From NCBI RefSeq assembly GCF_018130245.1, contig NZ_JAFCKP010000021.1, positions 1 to 64,000 on the forward strand: 64,000 nucleotides of DNA. The letters are read 5' to 3'. Under the pieces are notes generated by a model. The model made no database searches and was not told the DNA's origin. It saw only the letters and a list, made by a program, of their open reading frames with translations. Position numbers and translations under genes: made by a program. The stretch is from Bradyrhizobium sp. SZCCT0231. Lineage in GTDB: Bacteria > Pseudomonadota > Alphaproteobacteria > Rhizobiales > Xanthobacteraceae. This document shows, piece after piece, positions 26,613 through 34,928 of this stretch (positions are counted from its first letter, which is position 1; every line of letters begins with the position of its first letter).

Positions 26613-27947
26613 TCAGTCCGTGGTGATCGCCGTCTCCATGTCGGTCGGATCGATCTGCTTGGAGAGGTTGGCGTCGAGCTTGTCGCGGTCGAGCTCGCCC
26701 TCCCACCAGGCGACGATCACGCAGGCGACGCCGTTGCCGCACAGATTGGTCAGCGCGCGGCACTCGCTCATGAACTTGTCGATGCCGAGCACGATCGCCA
26801 TGCCCGGCACGAGGCGCGGATCGACCACGGCGAGCGTTGCCGCCAGCGTGATGAAGCCGGCCCCGGTGATGCCGGAGGCGCCCTTCGAGGTCAGCATCGC
26901 CACCACCAGGATCGTGAGTTGCTGGCCGAAGGAAAGATCGACGCCGAGGGCCTGCGCGATGAACAGCGTCGCCAGCGTCATGTAGATGTTGGTGCCGTCG
27001 AGGTTGAACGAGTAACCCGTGGGCACGACGAGGCCGACCACCGACTTGGAGCAGCCGAGCCGCTCCAGTTTCTCCATCAAGGACGGCAGCGCGCTTTCCG
27101 ACGACGAGGTGCCGAGCACGATCAGCAGTTCGTCCTTGATGTAGGCCAGGAACTTGAAGATCGAGAACCCAGCCATGCGCGCGATGATGCCGAGCACGAC
27201 GAACACGAACAGTGCGGCGGTGACGTAGAATGTCGCGATCAGGCCGATCAAATTGAGGATCGCACCGGTGCCGAACTTGCCGATCGTATAGGCCATCGCG
27301 CCGAACGCGCCGATCGGCGCCGCGCGCATCACGATGGAGATGACGCCGAACACCGCGTGCGCAGCATCGTCGATGAAGCTGCGGATGGTATGGCCGCGCT
27401 CGCCGAGGCTCATCAAAGCAAAGCCGAACAGCACGGCGAACAGCAGCACCTGAAGGATTTCACCCTGCGCGAACGCGCCGACCACAGTATCAGGAATGAT
27501 ATGCAGGACGAATTCAACGCTCTTCTGTGCCTTAGCCTGATCCGCAAATTTTGCGACCGCCTCCGCACTTGCCGCCGCATTGCCGAAGCCGGAGCCCGGT
27601 TTGACGAGATTGCCGACAATGAGCCCGATCACCAGCGCGAAGGTCGAGACGACCTCGAAATAGATCAGCGCCTTGACGCCGATGCGGCCGACCTTCTTGG
27701 CGTCCTGGATGTGGGCGATGCCGGAGACGACGGTGCAGAAGATGATCGGGGCGATCACCATCTTGATCAGCTTGATGAAGCCGTCGCCGAGCGCCTTGAT
27801 CCATTCGTTGGTGGCGACGGACGGCCACAGCCAGCCGACGATGGCGCCGAGCACGATGGCGATCAGCACCTGGACGTAGAGGACTTTGTACCACGGCTTG
27901 GCAGCGGGCGGCGCGACCGGCGCCCCCGCTATTGTTGTCGTCGTCAT
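26613..27947 (-). CDS. dctA: C4-dicarboxylate:H+/Na+ symporter
   Basis: A 444-residue DAACS-family transporter for succinate, fumarate and malate, the carbon source of rhizobial bacteroids. Typical segments are visible: [20 protein letters not shown], the serine-rich loop [40 protein letters not shown], and [20 protein letters not shown] with the substrate-binding HP2 loop. Length is usual for the family. ATG 27947 is preceded by GGGGGAG; the frame could start at 27965 but the Shine-Dalgarno supports 27947. I see no dctBD pair nearby, and no convincing sigma-54 promoter was found. Confidence 0.94.
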   Translation of the reverse strand: MTTTTIAGAPVAPPAAKPWYKVLYVQVLIAIVLGAIVGWLWPSVATNEWIKALGDGFIKLIKMVIAPIIFCTVVSGIAHIQDAKKVGRIGVKALIYFEVVSTFALVIGLIVGNLVKPGSGFGNAAASAEAVAKFADQAKAQKSVEFVLHIIPDTVVGAFAQGEILQVLLFAVLFGFALMSLGERGHTIRSFIDDAAHAVFGVISIVMRAAPIGAFGAMAYTIGKFGTGAILNLIGLIATFYVTAALFVFVVLGIIARMAGFSIFKFLAYIKDELLIVLGTSSSESALPSLMEKLERLGCSKSVVGLVVPTGYSFNLDGTNIYMTLATLFIAQALGVDLSFGQQLTILVVAMLTSKGASGITGAGFITLAATLAVVDPRLVPGMAIVLGIDKFMSECRALTNLCGNGVACVIVAWWEGELDRDKLDANLSKQIDPTDMETAITTD

Positions 27948-27971
27948 CGTTTCACTCCCCCTCAAAACACT

Positions 27972-28000
27972 GGGCCAGCCAAGATCAACTTGGCCGGCCC
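27972..28000 (-). terminator. Hairpin downstream of bioY
   Basis: GGGCCAGCCAAG (27972-27983) and CTTGGCCGGCCC (27989-28000) pair with one mismatch around a 5-base loop. On the minus strand the hairpin is followed by AGTGTTTTG, a weak T run, so it could be the bioY terminator lying just upstream of dctA. Confidence 0.5.
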
Positions 28001-28031
28001 TGTCAATTGGAACCGCGCGTGATGGCGCGTT

Positions 28032-28646
28032 TTAGCCGCGACGCTCGACAATCCGGCGTGCCGCCGGCATCAGGGCCGCGCCGAGCGCATTCTTGACCAG
28101 TGAGGCCGCAATGAACGGCACGATGCCGACCTGCCAGGCCTTCGCAGTGCCGAGGCCAAGCCCGAACGCCAGCCAGCCGAACCCGGCCGCCAGAATGACG
28201 ACGTGGCCAACAGCCATCGCCGCAAACAGCAGCACGACGCTGCGATCCCAGCCGCGCTCGGCGAGCCAGCCGGTCACGAACGCAGCCAATACGAAACCGA
28301 ACAGGTAGCCCGCGGTCGGGCCGACCAGCGGAGCAATCCCACCCACGGGGCCGGCGAACACCGGCAGCCCCATCGCGCCCTCGGCGAGATAGGCAATCAT
28401 GGTTGCGCTGCCGAGGCGCCAGCCATAGGCGGCGCCGATCATCAGCACCACCAGCGTCTGCAGCGTCATCGGCACATAAGGCAGCGGCAGGTTCACCTTG
28501 GCTGACAGCGCCATCAGCGCTGTGCCGAGCGCAATCAGCACGAAGGCGCGCAAGCTCCCGACGGCTTCGCCCGGCCGGGTCGGCCACATCAACGCGGCGA
28601 GAGAAGAATGTGGTGCAGTGGCGGACGGGACGGAACGGTCTGACAA
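28032..28646 (-). CDS. bioY: BioY, substrate-binding subunit of the biotin ECF transporter
   Basis: A 204-residue membrane protein with about six helices. Family motifs are visible: AKVNLPLPYVPMTLQTLVVL near the N-terminus, AYLAEGAMGLPVFAGPVGGI, and GPTAGYLFGFVLAAFVTGWL. BioY captures biotin and can work alone or with BioMN; no bioM or bioN gene is next to it. The start is probably a TTG at 28646, because GGAG lies 6 bases before it; the first ATG would be 28589 without a Shine-Dalgarno. It follows the aminotransferase gene by 33 bases and is likely cotranscribed. No BioR-type palindrome was seen. Confidence 0.92.
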   Translation of the reverse strand: MSDRSVPSATAPHSSLAALMWPTRPGEAVGSLRAFVLIALGTALMALSAKVNLPLPYVPMTLQTLVVLMIGAAYGWRLGSATMIAYLAEGAMGLPVFAGPVGGIAPLVGPTAGYLFGFVLAAFVTGWLAERGWDRSVVLLFAAMAVGHVVILAAGFGWLAFGLGLGTAKAWQVGIVPFIAASLVKNALGAALMPAARRIVERRG

Positions 28647-28679
28647 GTTGAACTCCGGAAGGCTGTCGAAAACTGGCGG

Positions 28680-29867
28680 CTATTTAAGCCAGTGAGCGAT
28701 CCGGTCAACTGCCTCCCGCATCTCATCGAGCGAGCGGGCATAGGAAAACCGTATGAATGAACGGCCATGGATGGGGTCGAAATCGAGGCCTGGCGTTGCC
28801 GCAACATGCGCCTGCTCCAGCATCTGCTTGGCGAACTCGAAGCTGTCGGAGGTAAAGTCCGAGACGTCGGCATAGAGATAAAATGCACCATCGGCCGGCA
28901 GGAACTTGGCCAGGCCGGCTTTCGGCAACCCCTCGATCAAGATGCGCCGGTTTTCCTGATAGCCATGCTTGATCTCCTCCATCTCGGCCGCGCCATCGAA
29001 GGCAGCCTCTGCCGCGATCTGCGACAGCGACGGCACCGAGATCGAGAGATTCTGCTGCAGCCGCTCGATCGGCCGCACCAGGATCTCGGGTACGACCATC
29101 CAGCCGACGCGCCAGCCCGTCATGCAGAAATATTTCGAGAACGAGTTGATCACGAGTGCGTGCTCGGACAGCGACGCCGCCGTCACGGCGGGAAACGCGT
29201 AATCGAGCCCGTGATAGATCTCGTCCGAGATGAAACGGATGCCGGCGTCTTCCGCGGCCGCAATGAGGCCGGCGAGCGCTTCGCGGGACATCATCGTGCC
29301 CGTCGGATTGGCGGGGCTGCCGACCAGCACCCCCTTCAGCGGCGCCTTGCGATGGGCCGCCAGCAAGGCCTCGCCGGTCAGCGCATGGCGCGTGTCATTG
29401 GTGGTCTCGATCAGCACCGGCTCGCAGCCGAGCGCGGTCAGGATATGACGGTATGGTGGATAGCCCGGCACCGTCACCGCGACGCGATCGCCGGGCTCGA
29501 ACATCGCCAGGAAAGCCAAAATGAAGCCGCCGGAGGAGCCTGTGGTCACCACGACCCGCTCGGGGCTGACGTCACAGCCATAGGTGTCGCGATAATGGCG
29601 CGCGATGCGCGCGCGCAGACTGGGGATGCCGAGCGCGGAGGTATAATCGATCCGCCCCGCCTCGAGCGCGGCATGGGCGGCCGCGATCGCGGTCTTGGGC
29701 GCGCCGGCCGCGGGCTGGCCGACCTCCATGTGGATGACATGGCCGCCGGCGACCTCGATTCGGGCCGCCGCGGCCATGACGTCCATCACCATGAACGGGG
29801 GAACATCGCTGCGGCGGGAGGGCTCGAGCCACTGCCCCAACCGGTTCCTCAATGTCGCATCGTGCAT
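28680..29867 (-). CDS. PLP-dependent class I/II aminotransferase
   Basis: A 395-residue fold-type I enzyme. Visible motifs are GQPAAGAPKTAIAAAHAALE, VVVTTGSSGGFILAFLAMFE (phosphate-binding loop), GSPANPTGTMMSREALAGLI (the conserved N-P-T-G), FISDEIYHGLDYAF (D-E-I-Y), SFSKYFCMTGWRVGWMV with the Schiff-base lysine, and the C-terminal RFSYA arginine. It belongs to the aspartate/alanine-type aminotransferases of subgroup I; the amino donor cannot be set from sequence. It is first in a probable two-gene unit with bioY and diverges from the M48 protease. Confidence 0.9.
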   Translation of the reverse strand: MHDATLRNRLGQWLEPSRRSDVPPFMVMDVMAAAARIEVAGGHVIHMEVGQPAAGAPKTAIAAAHAALEAGRIDYTSALGIPSLRARIARHYRDTYGCDVSPERVVVTTGSSGGFILAFLAMFEPGDRVAVTVPGYPPYRHILTALGCEPVLIETTNDTRHALTGEALLAAHRKAPLKGVLVGSPANPTGTMMSREALAGLIAAAEDAGIRFISDEIYHGLDYAFPAVTAASLSEHALVINSFSKYFCMTGWRVGWMVVPEILVRPIERLQQNLSISVPSLSQIAAEAAFDGAAEMEEIKHGYQENRRILIEGLPKAGLAKFLPADGAFYLYADVSDFTSDSFEFAKQMLEQAHVAATPGLDFDPIHGRSFIRFSYARSLDEMREAVDRIAHWLK

Positions 29868-30027
29868 CGATTTCTGCTATTCGCTGGCGGATCGATCTAC
29901 CCGGTCCTCAAAACCGGGCGCTTGCGCCCCAGACTGGCCGCATTATACGGCTCATAAAGGGCGCGGATCACAAGGGCATATCGCGTATCCGGTCCGCCGC
30001 CAATCGCCAAAACCAATCACGAAACTG

Positions 30028-30069
30028 CTTGACCAAGCCCGTTTGACCAAGACCGTTTGACCCAGACCG
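30028..30069 (+). repeat. Three tandem 14-bp repeats before the M48 protease gene
   Basis: CTTGACCAAGCCCG, TTTGACCAAGACCG and TTTGACCCAGACCG lie head to tail at 30028-30041, 30042-30055 and 30056-30069, ending 4 bases before the ATG at 30074. They replace the place of a Shine-Dalgarno. Each contains TTGACC, a good -35 word. They may be a regulator binding array, promoter copies or a slippage product. Confidence 0.75.
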
Positions 30070-30073
30070 CTCG

Positions 30074-31474
30074 ATGTTGCTCCAGATCGCATTGCGCCGG
30101 AAGGCCTCCGCCCTCACCGCCCTCGTCACGGCCACGGCGATCGCGCTGACGCCGTTCTCGGCCGCACGCGCGCAGGCCAAGGGGCCGCCGGTCCTGCGCG
30201 ACACCGAGACCGAGCAGTTGCTGCGCGAATACACGCGCCCGATCCTCCGCGTCGCGGGTCTGGAGAAGCAGAACATCCAGATGGTGATCATCAACGACGG
30301 CTCGTTCAACGCGTTCGTCGCGGACGGCCGCCGCATCTTCGTCAATTGGGGTGCGATCCTCCAGTCGGAAACGCCGAACCAGATCATCGGCGTGCTCGCG
30401 CACGAGACCGGGCATCTGGCGGGCGGCCATCTGTCCAAGCTGCGCGAGCAGCTCGCCACGGCCCAGACTCAGATGATCATCGCGATGCTGCTCGGCGCCG
30501 GCGCGATCGCAGCCGGCAGCACCCGCAGCTCGAGCGCCGGCAACAACGGGCTGGCCAATGCCGGCGCGGCCGCGATCGCCGCTCCACAGGAAATGATCCG
30601 CCGTACGCTATTGTCCTACCAGCGCCAGCAGGAGGAGAACGCCGACCGCGCCGGCGTGAAATTCCTGACTGCGACCCAGCAATCGCCGAGGGGCATGTAC
30701 GAGACCTTCAAGCGCTTCACCAGCGAGAGCCTGTTCGCTTCGCGCGGCGCCGATCCCTATCTCCAGTCGCATCCGATGCCGGCCGAGCGCGTCGCCGCGC
30801 TCCAGGAATTCGCCGGCTCCAGCCCATATTGGAACAAGAAGGACGATCCCGCGCTTCAGCTCCGGCACGACATGGTCCGCGCCAAGATCTCCGCCTTCAT
30901 GGAACGGCCGGAGACGGTGTACCGCCGCTATCCCCAGACCAACGACAGCCTGCCGGCGCGCTATGCCCGCGCCATCAGCACCTATCTGCATGGCGATTTG
31001 CGCAGCGCGCTCTCCCAGATCGACGCGCTGATCCAGGTTCAGCCGAACAACCCGTACTTCTACGAGGTGCGCGGTCAGGCGCTCTTGGAAAGCGGCAAGC
31101 CGGCCGAGGCGATCGCTCCCCTGCGCAAGGCTGCCGCACTCTCGAACAACGGGCCCCTCATCGAGATGTTACTTGGGCAGGCTCTGGTTGGAACCGATAA
31201 TAAAGCCTACACCGACGAAGCCGTTCGGATTCTCCGCGCCGCGGTGGCGCGAGAGCCTGAGGCGGCGCTCGGCTACACCCAGCTCGCGATGGCCTACGGC
31301 CGGAAGGGAGACTATGCCGAGGCAGATCTCGCCTCGGCCCAGGCCGCTTCCTTGCGCGGCGACAACAAGACCGCCCGCGAGCTCGCTACGCGCGCGAAAA
31401 CCCGTTTCGCCGTCGGCACGCCCGGATGGGTCAAGGCCGACGACATCGTGGCGGCGAAGCCGCCGCGCAACTAG
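30074..31474 (+). CDS. M48 family metalloprotease with C-terminal TPR repeats (BepA-like)
   Basis: A 466-residue periplasmic protein with an N-terminal signal peptide to about residue 35 (ends AARAQA). The M48 zinc motif HETGH is in VLAHETGHLAGGHLSKLREQ, with the third ligand Glu in QQEENADRAGVKFL. The C-terminal 180 residues are TPR-like helices (ALSQIDALIQVQPNNPYFYE, QALLESGKPAEAIAPLRKAA). This architecture matches BepA/YfgC, which degrades or helps assemble misfolded outer-membrane proteins. No Shine-Dalgarno precedes ATG 30074; tandem 14-base repeats sit there instead. Confidence 0.9.
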   Translation: MLLQIALRRKASALTALVTATAIALTPFSAARAQAKGPPVLRDTETEQLLREYTRPILRVAGLEKQNIQMVIINDGSFNAFVADGRRIFVNWGAILQSETPNQIIGVLAHETGHLAGGHLSKLREQLATAQTQMIIAMLLGAGAIAAGSTRSSSAGNNGLANAGAAAIAAPQEMIRRTLLSYQRQQEENADRAGVKFLTATQQSPRGMYETFKRFTSESLFASRGADPYLQSHPMPAERVAALQEFAGSSPYWNKKDDPALQLRHDMVRAKISAFMERPETVYRRYPQTNDSLPARYARAISTYLHGDLRSALSQIDALIQVQPNNPYFYEVRGQALLESGKPAEAIAPLRKAAALSNNGPLIEMLLGQALVGTDNKAYTDEAVRILRAAVAREPEAALGYTQLAMAYGRKGDYAEADLASAQAASLRGDNKTARELATRAKTRFAVGTPGWVKADDIVAAKPPRN

Positions 31475-31597
31475 AGCATGATCCGGACCCGGAGGGCCGC
31501 GTTAGCGCAAAGTGCGAAGCGGTTTTCCGAAATGATCATGCTCAAACGAAGACCTCAAAGTGCGATGAAGATTCAATCGAATCTCATCGCACTTTAG
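31474..31597. repeat. Compound dispersed palindrome (GAGCATGATC family)
   Basis: GAGCATGATC (31474-31483) and GATCATGCTC (31534-31543) form the outer arms of the first part. Directly after it, AAAGTGCGATGA (31557-31568) and TCATCGCACTTT (31584-31595) form a second hairpin, whose stem is extended inward by GATTC/GAATC with a one-base bulge. I recall both parts recurring between genes in Bradyrhizobium and Rhodopseudomonas. The element starts within the stop codon of the M48 gene and may terminate its transcript. Confidence 0.75.
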
Positions 31598-31698
31598 CGA
31601 AAGAACTCGAACGACGCCCGATACCACGACGTCACGACACCGAGCTCAAGTCCACCGGGACGTTTCTCGAAACCTGCTTTGAATAAGAGGATTTGCCT

Positions 31699-32466
31699 AT
31701 GCCTTCGCTGCGCCTGCTTGCCCCCGCATTGTTTGCGCTCGCCATGCTCGGCGCGGCCGTGCCCGCCTCGGCCGACGGTTTCTCCGATAGCCAGCGCACC
31801 GACATCGAGGCGATCATCAAGAACTATCTCGTCAGCCATCCCGAGGTGCTCGAGGAGGCCATGGCCGAGCTCAGCAAGCGCCAGGCCGCGGCCGAAACGC
31901 AGAAGCACGAAGCCAGCATCGCACAGAACGCCGATGCGATCTTCAACTCGCCGCGCCAGGTCGTGCTCGGCAACAGGGACGGCGACGTCACCTTCGTCGA
32001 GTTCTTCGACTACAATTGCGGCTATTGCAAACGCGCCATGGACGACATGCTGACCCTCATGAAGAGCGATCCGAAGCTGAAGGTCGTGCTGAAGGAGTTT
32101 CCGGTGCTGAGCCAGGGCTCGGTCGAAGCAGCGCAGGTCGCGGTCGCCGTGCGGATGCAGGATCCCTCCGGCAAGAAATATCTCGACTTCCACCAGAAGC
32201 TGCTCGGCGGCCGCGGCGCTGCCGACAAGGCGCGCGCGATTCAGGCGGCGAAGGAGGCCGGCCTCGACACTGCGAGAATCGAAAAGGACATCGCCAGCCC
32301 CGAGGTGCGCGCCACCATCGAGGAGAACTTCAAGCTTGCCGAAGCGATGGGCATGAACGGCACGCCGAGCTACGTGATCGGCAAGCAGATCGTGATCGGC
32401 GCCGTCGGAGTCGAAAGCCTAAAGGAGAAGATCGGCATTGCCCGCTGCGGCAAGGCGACTTGTTAA
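31699..32466 (+). CDS. DsbA-family thiol:disulfide oxidoreductase
   Basis: A 255-residue secreted thioredoxin-fold protein with a signal peptide to about residue 27 (ALFALAMLGAAVPASA). The redox motif CGYC is in EFFDYNCGYCKRAMDDMLTL, and the cis-proline loop is MNGTPSYVIGKQIVIG. The N-terminal helix TDIEAIIKNYLVSHPEVLEE is typical of the ScsC/BdbD-like DsbA branch, so oxidase or isomerase activity are both possible. ATG 31699 has AAGAGGA 8 bases upstream. A strong intrinsic terminator follows the stop. Confidence 0.92.
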   Translation: MPSLRLLAPALFALAMLGAAVPASADGFSDSQRTDIEAIIKNYLVSHPEVLEEAMAELSKRQAAAETQKHEASIAQNADAIFNSPRQVVLGNRDGDVTFVEFFDYNCGYCKRAMDDMLTLMKSDPKLKVVLKEFPVLSQGSVEAAQVAVAVRMQDPSGKKYLDFHQKLLGGRGAADKARAIQAAKEAGLDTARIEKDIASPEVRATIEENFKLAEAMGMNGTPSYVIGKQIVIGAVGVESLKEKIGIARCGKATC

Positions 32467-32501
32467 AGAAGGCGACCTGCTCAGCGTCACGACATTGCGT
32501 T

Positions 32502-32534
32502 AAAAGAGGCCGGCTCACAGCCGGCCTCTTTTTT
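32502..32534 (+). terminator. Rho-independent terminator of the DsbA-like gene
   Basis: AAAAGAGGCCGGCT (32502-32515), loop CAC, AGCCGGCCTCTTTT and two more T. A perfect 14-base stem with a T tract 35 bases after the stop. Confidence 0.92.
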
Positions 32535-32697
32535 GCGCGGGTTCGGACGCAGTTCGTCCGCGATCCGGGCGAGACCGTTCATCCGGCGTTCAACAAACAA
32601 AGCTCGTCGGAACCTCCTCGAATTCGGAACGACCGCGCTCTCCTTTCGTTGTCGGCGCGGGCAATGACGCAAAGAAATCACGTGAGGAGAGGTTCAA

Positions 32698-33501
32698 ATG
32701 ACTAATCGCTTTTTGGTCTCGGTTGCAGCCTTGGCGCTGATCGCCGGCACCGGTTTCGCCAACGCGCAAGGAACCGGAACCAAGGACTACGGGAGTGGCC
32801 AGCAGACTCAGCAGAGTACGCAGCCTTCTGGCGAGCGCAGCGGCTCCATGGGCAAGCAAGAGTCCATGGACAAGCAAGACAAGCGTGACAAGGGAACGGT
32901 CGGTCAGGCCGGCGGCATGAAGGATCAGCCGAGCGCTCATGACAAGTCGACTCAGTCCGACAAGATGAACAAGGACCAGCCGGGTGCGACGCGTGAGAAG
33001 TCGACGCAGTCGGAGAAGTCGTCGACGGTCGGCCAGAGCCCGCGGAGCGACGAGAAGTCCAAGGATAGCATGAGCAAGGGTGGCATGAGCAAGGAAACCG
33101 AGACCAAGGGCACCAAGGACATGAAGGCCCAAGGTCAGGAGGACCGCAGCGGCATGAACGCGCCTGGCCACCAGGGTTCGCAAACCCAGACCCAGACCGG
33201 CACCGAGCGGTCGCAGACGACGACCGGCCAGGCTGGCGCGGCCGCCAAGCTCTCGACTGAGCAGCGCACGCAGATCACCTCGGTGATCCGCGAGGAGAAG
33301 ATGGCGCCCGTGACCAATGTGAACTTCAACATTTCGGTCGGCACCCGCGTGCCGCGCGAGGGCATCACGCTTCACGCCCTGCCGTCGCGGGTCGTGACGA
33401 TCTATCCGGAATGGCGGGCCTACAAATACGTCCTGGTCCGCGAGCAGATCGTGATCATCAATCCGGACACCTATGAGATCGTCGCCGTCCTCGACGTCTG
33501 A
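32698..33501 (+). CDS. DUF1236 domain secreted protein with Lys/Ser/Gln-rich low-complexity region
   Basis: A 267-residue protein with a signal peptide (VSVAALALIAGTGFANAQ). About 155 residues of hydrophilic low-complexity sequence follow, rich in K, D, S, Q, M and G (GSMGKQESMDKQDKRDKGTV). The C-terminal DUF1236 part starts at about residue 180 with LSTEQRTQITSVIREEKM, VNFNISVGTRVPREGI, and the typical end IVIINPDTYEIVAVLDV. DUF1236 proteins are common in Bradyrhizobium and of unknown function. The charged segment resembles hydrophilin-like, stress-linked sequences. The gene ends at a bidirectional terminator shared with the LuxR-type gene. Confidence 0.88.
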   Translation: MTNRFLVSVAALALIAGTGFANAQGTGTKDYGSGQQTQQSTQPSGERSGSMGKQESMDKQDKRDKGTVGQAGGMKDQPSAHDKSTQSDKMNKDQPGATREKSTQSEKSSTVGQSPRSDEKSKDSMSKGGMSKETETKGTKDMKAQGQEDRSGMNAPGHQGSQTQTQTGTERSQTTTGQAGAAAKLSTEQRTQITSVIREEKMAPVTNVNFNISVGTRVPREGITLHALPSRVVTIYPEWRAYKYVLVREQIVIINPDTYEIVAVLDV

Positions 33502-33520
33502 GGCGAATAACCGTTAGCCG

Positions 33521-33550
33521 CTTGGGGCGGGCATCGCTGCCCGCCCCAAG
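33521..33550. terminator. Bidirectional terminator hairpin
   Basis: CTTGGGGCGGGC (33521-33532), a 6-base loop, GCCCGCCCCAAG (33539-33550). A perfect 12-base stem between the convergent DUF1236 and LuxR-type genes; no strong T tract on either side. Confidence 0.7.
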
Positions 33551-33572
33551 TCCTTCAAAGATTTCTCACGGC

Positions 33573-34721
33573 TTATCGCCCGAAACCGCGAACCAGCGCC
33601 ACCAACGCTGCCTGATTGCGCATGGTGGTCTTCTCGAAGACGTTCTTCAGATTTTGCCGCACGGTTCCGACCCTGATCTGCAGACGCGCGGCAATTGCGC
33701 TCACGCCGATCCCGCCAGCCAGCATGCAGACGATCTCGCATTCGCGCGCCGTGAGCCCAAACGTTTCGATGAGCGCCCTTTCGTCGATCTGCGGCGGCGC
33801 GTCCGGCTCCTTGATGAAGATGATGACGCGCGGTGAGCGCATCCCGGGCTCGGGAAGACCAAGTCGCCAGACCGGCATGACGTCGAGCAGCAACGGTAAT
33901 CTCCGGCCAGAGCGCGCTACACTGAATCGCCGCCCATGATCTGCCGCCGACGTGGCGGCCTCCGCAATGGCATGCTGGAGTCGATCGGTGATGGCTGCGG
34001 TCGCGGCTTGTAACGCGCCAGCGACTTGAGAGAGCCCGTCCCGTTGATTGAGGATCTGGCGTGCACGCGTGTTGACAAGCAGCAGACGGCCCGCCGCGTC
34101 AAGTACGATCGCGGCATCCGCGAGCCGTTCGATCACGGCCGTCAGTCCCGCCGCTCGATCATCCCCGGTCCGCAACCGCCGGTGCAGCTGTTGCGCGCGT
34201 GTCAAATGGGGAAACAGTTGCTCCAATGCGTGCGCCTCGGACTCCGGAAAGGGGCCTTTCGAGCGGGTGCGGCAGCAGGCGATCTGAAGCCACGGATTCT
34301 GCGAGCCGTCCCATACCGTGAGGCCGTAGTATCTCTTCATCGGCCGAAGGATCTCGTTATAGAATTCGGTTTGCTCGAATTCGGCGTCGGCCATCAACTG
34401 ATCGCCGGTGAGTGCGGTGCCCGCCGCCAGGGTGGGAGAACGCCGGTCCATGATCGGCACAAGCATGCGAGCCGCGTCCGGCGACAGCAAGCGCGCGACA
34501 TCGGACTCGTCGATTCCGGCCTTCGCGATCAGCGGCGCCGTGACATCCGAGCCATGGCCTATGACAAGAAAGCTGTGCTCGGCATCCAGCCGCCGGTTCA
34601 AGCCATCAAGGGCCGCGGGCCAGGTGCTCGGCTCCAGCGCCGCCTGGTAGAACATCTCGATGAGTGCGAGCCCTTCGGGATCCACGCCGCCGTCCTGCTT
34701 CCGGAACACTGCAAGCCGCAT
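33573..34721 (-). CDS. LuxR-family transcriptional regulator (orphan, PAS-like sensor region)
   Basis: A 382-residue protein. The C-terminus is a LuxR/FixJ helix-turn-helix: GLTARECEIVCMLAGGIGVS, then AIAARLQIRVGTVRQNLKNV, then FEKTTMRNQAALVALV. The middle contains a PAS-like segment (ERLADAAIVLDAAGRLLLVN). The N-terminal part (LIEMFYQAALEPSTWPAALD) resembles large LuxR-type regulators without a known ligand. The start is uncertain: ATG 34721 begins the recognisable protein but has no good Shine-Dalgarno, while the frame remains open to 34880. It diverges from the adhesin gene and is the obvious candidate to control it. Confidence 0.85.
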   Translation of the reverse strand: MRLAVFRKQDGGVDPEGLALIEMFYQAALEPSTWPAALDGLNRRLDAEHSFLVIGHGSDVTAPLIAKAGIDESDVARLLSPDAARMLVPIMDRRSPTLAAGTALTGDQLMADAEFEQTEFYNEILRPMKRYYGLTVWDGSQNPWLQIACCRTRSKGPFPESEAHALEQLFPHLTRAQQLHRRLRTGDDRAAGLTAVIERLADAAIVLDAAGRLLLVNTRARQILNQRDGLSQVAGALQAATAAITDRLQHAIAEAATSAADHGRRFSVARSGRRLPLLLDVMPVWRLGLPEPGMRSPRVIIFIKEPDAPPQIDERALIETFGLTARECEIVCMLAGGIGVSAIAARLQIRVGTVRQNLKNVFEKTTMRNQAALVALVRGFGR

Positions 34722-34928
34722 ATTTGCGGGAACTGCACCGCAGCGAAATGGGGTCTGCTGCTCGTTTTTGTCGCATGCAGAGGCGGTGTGACGATCCTGC
34801 AACACGCAGGGGCAATAGCACCAGATCACTACCGTTTGGGCAATGCGGCCCGCACAGGTTTCAACGATCAATCCCTGCATGGGGCACCGCGGAATCTCAA
34901 TGCGGCTGCCTTGCAGCAGGGGTGGTCG

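Noticed and set aside
26613-28031. Sigma-54 promoter for dctA
   Set aside because: No convincing GG-N10-GC pair with the right context was found in the short upstream region.
28589-28646. Internal ATG (28589) as the bioY start
   Set aside because: It lacks a Shine-Dalgarno, whereas TTG 28646 has GGAG at a proper distance; the TTG start was kept.
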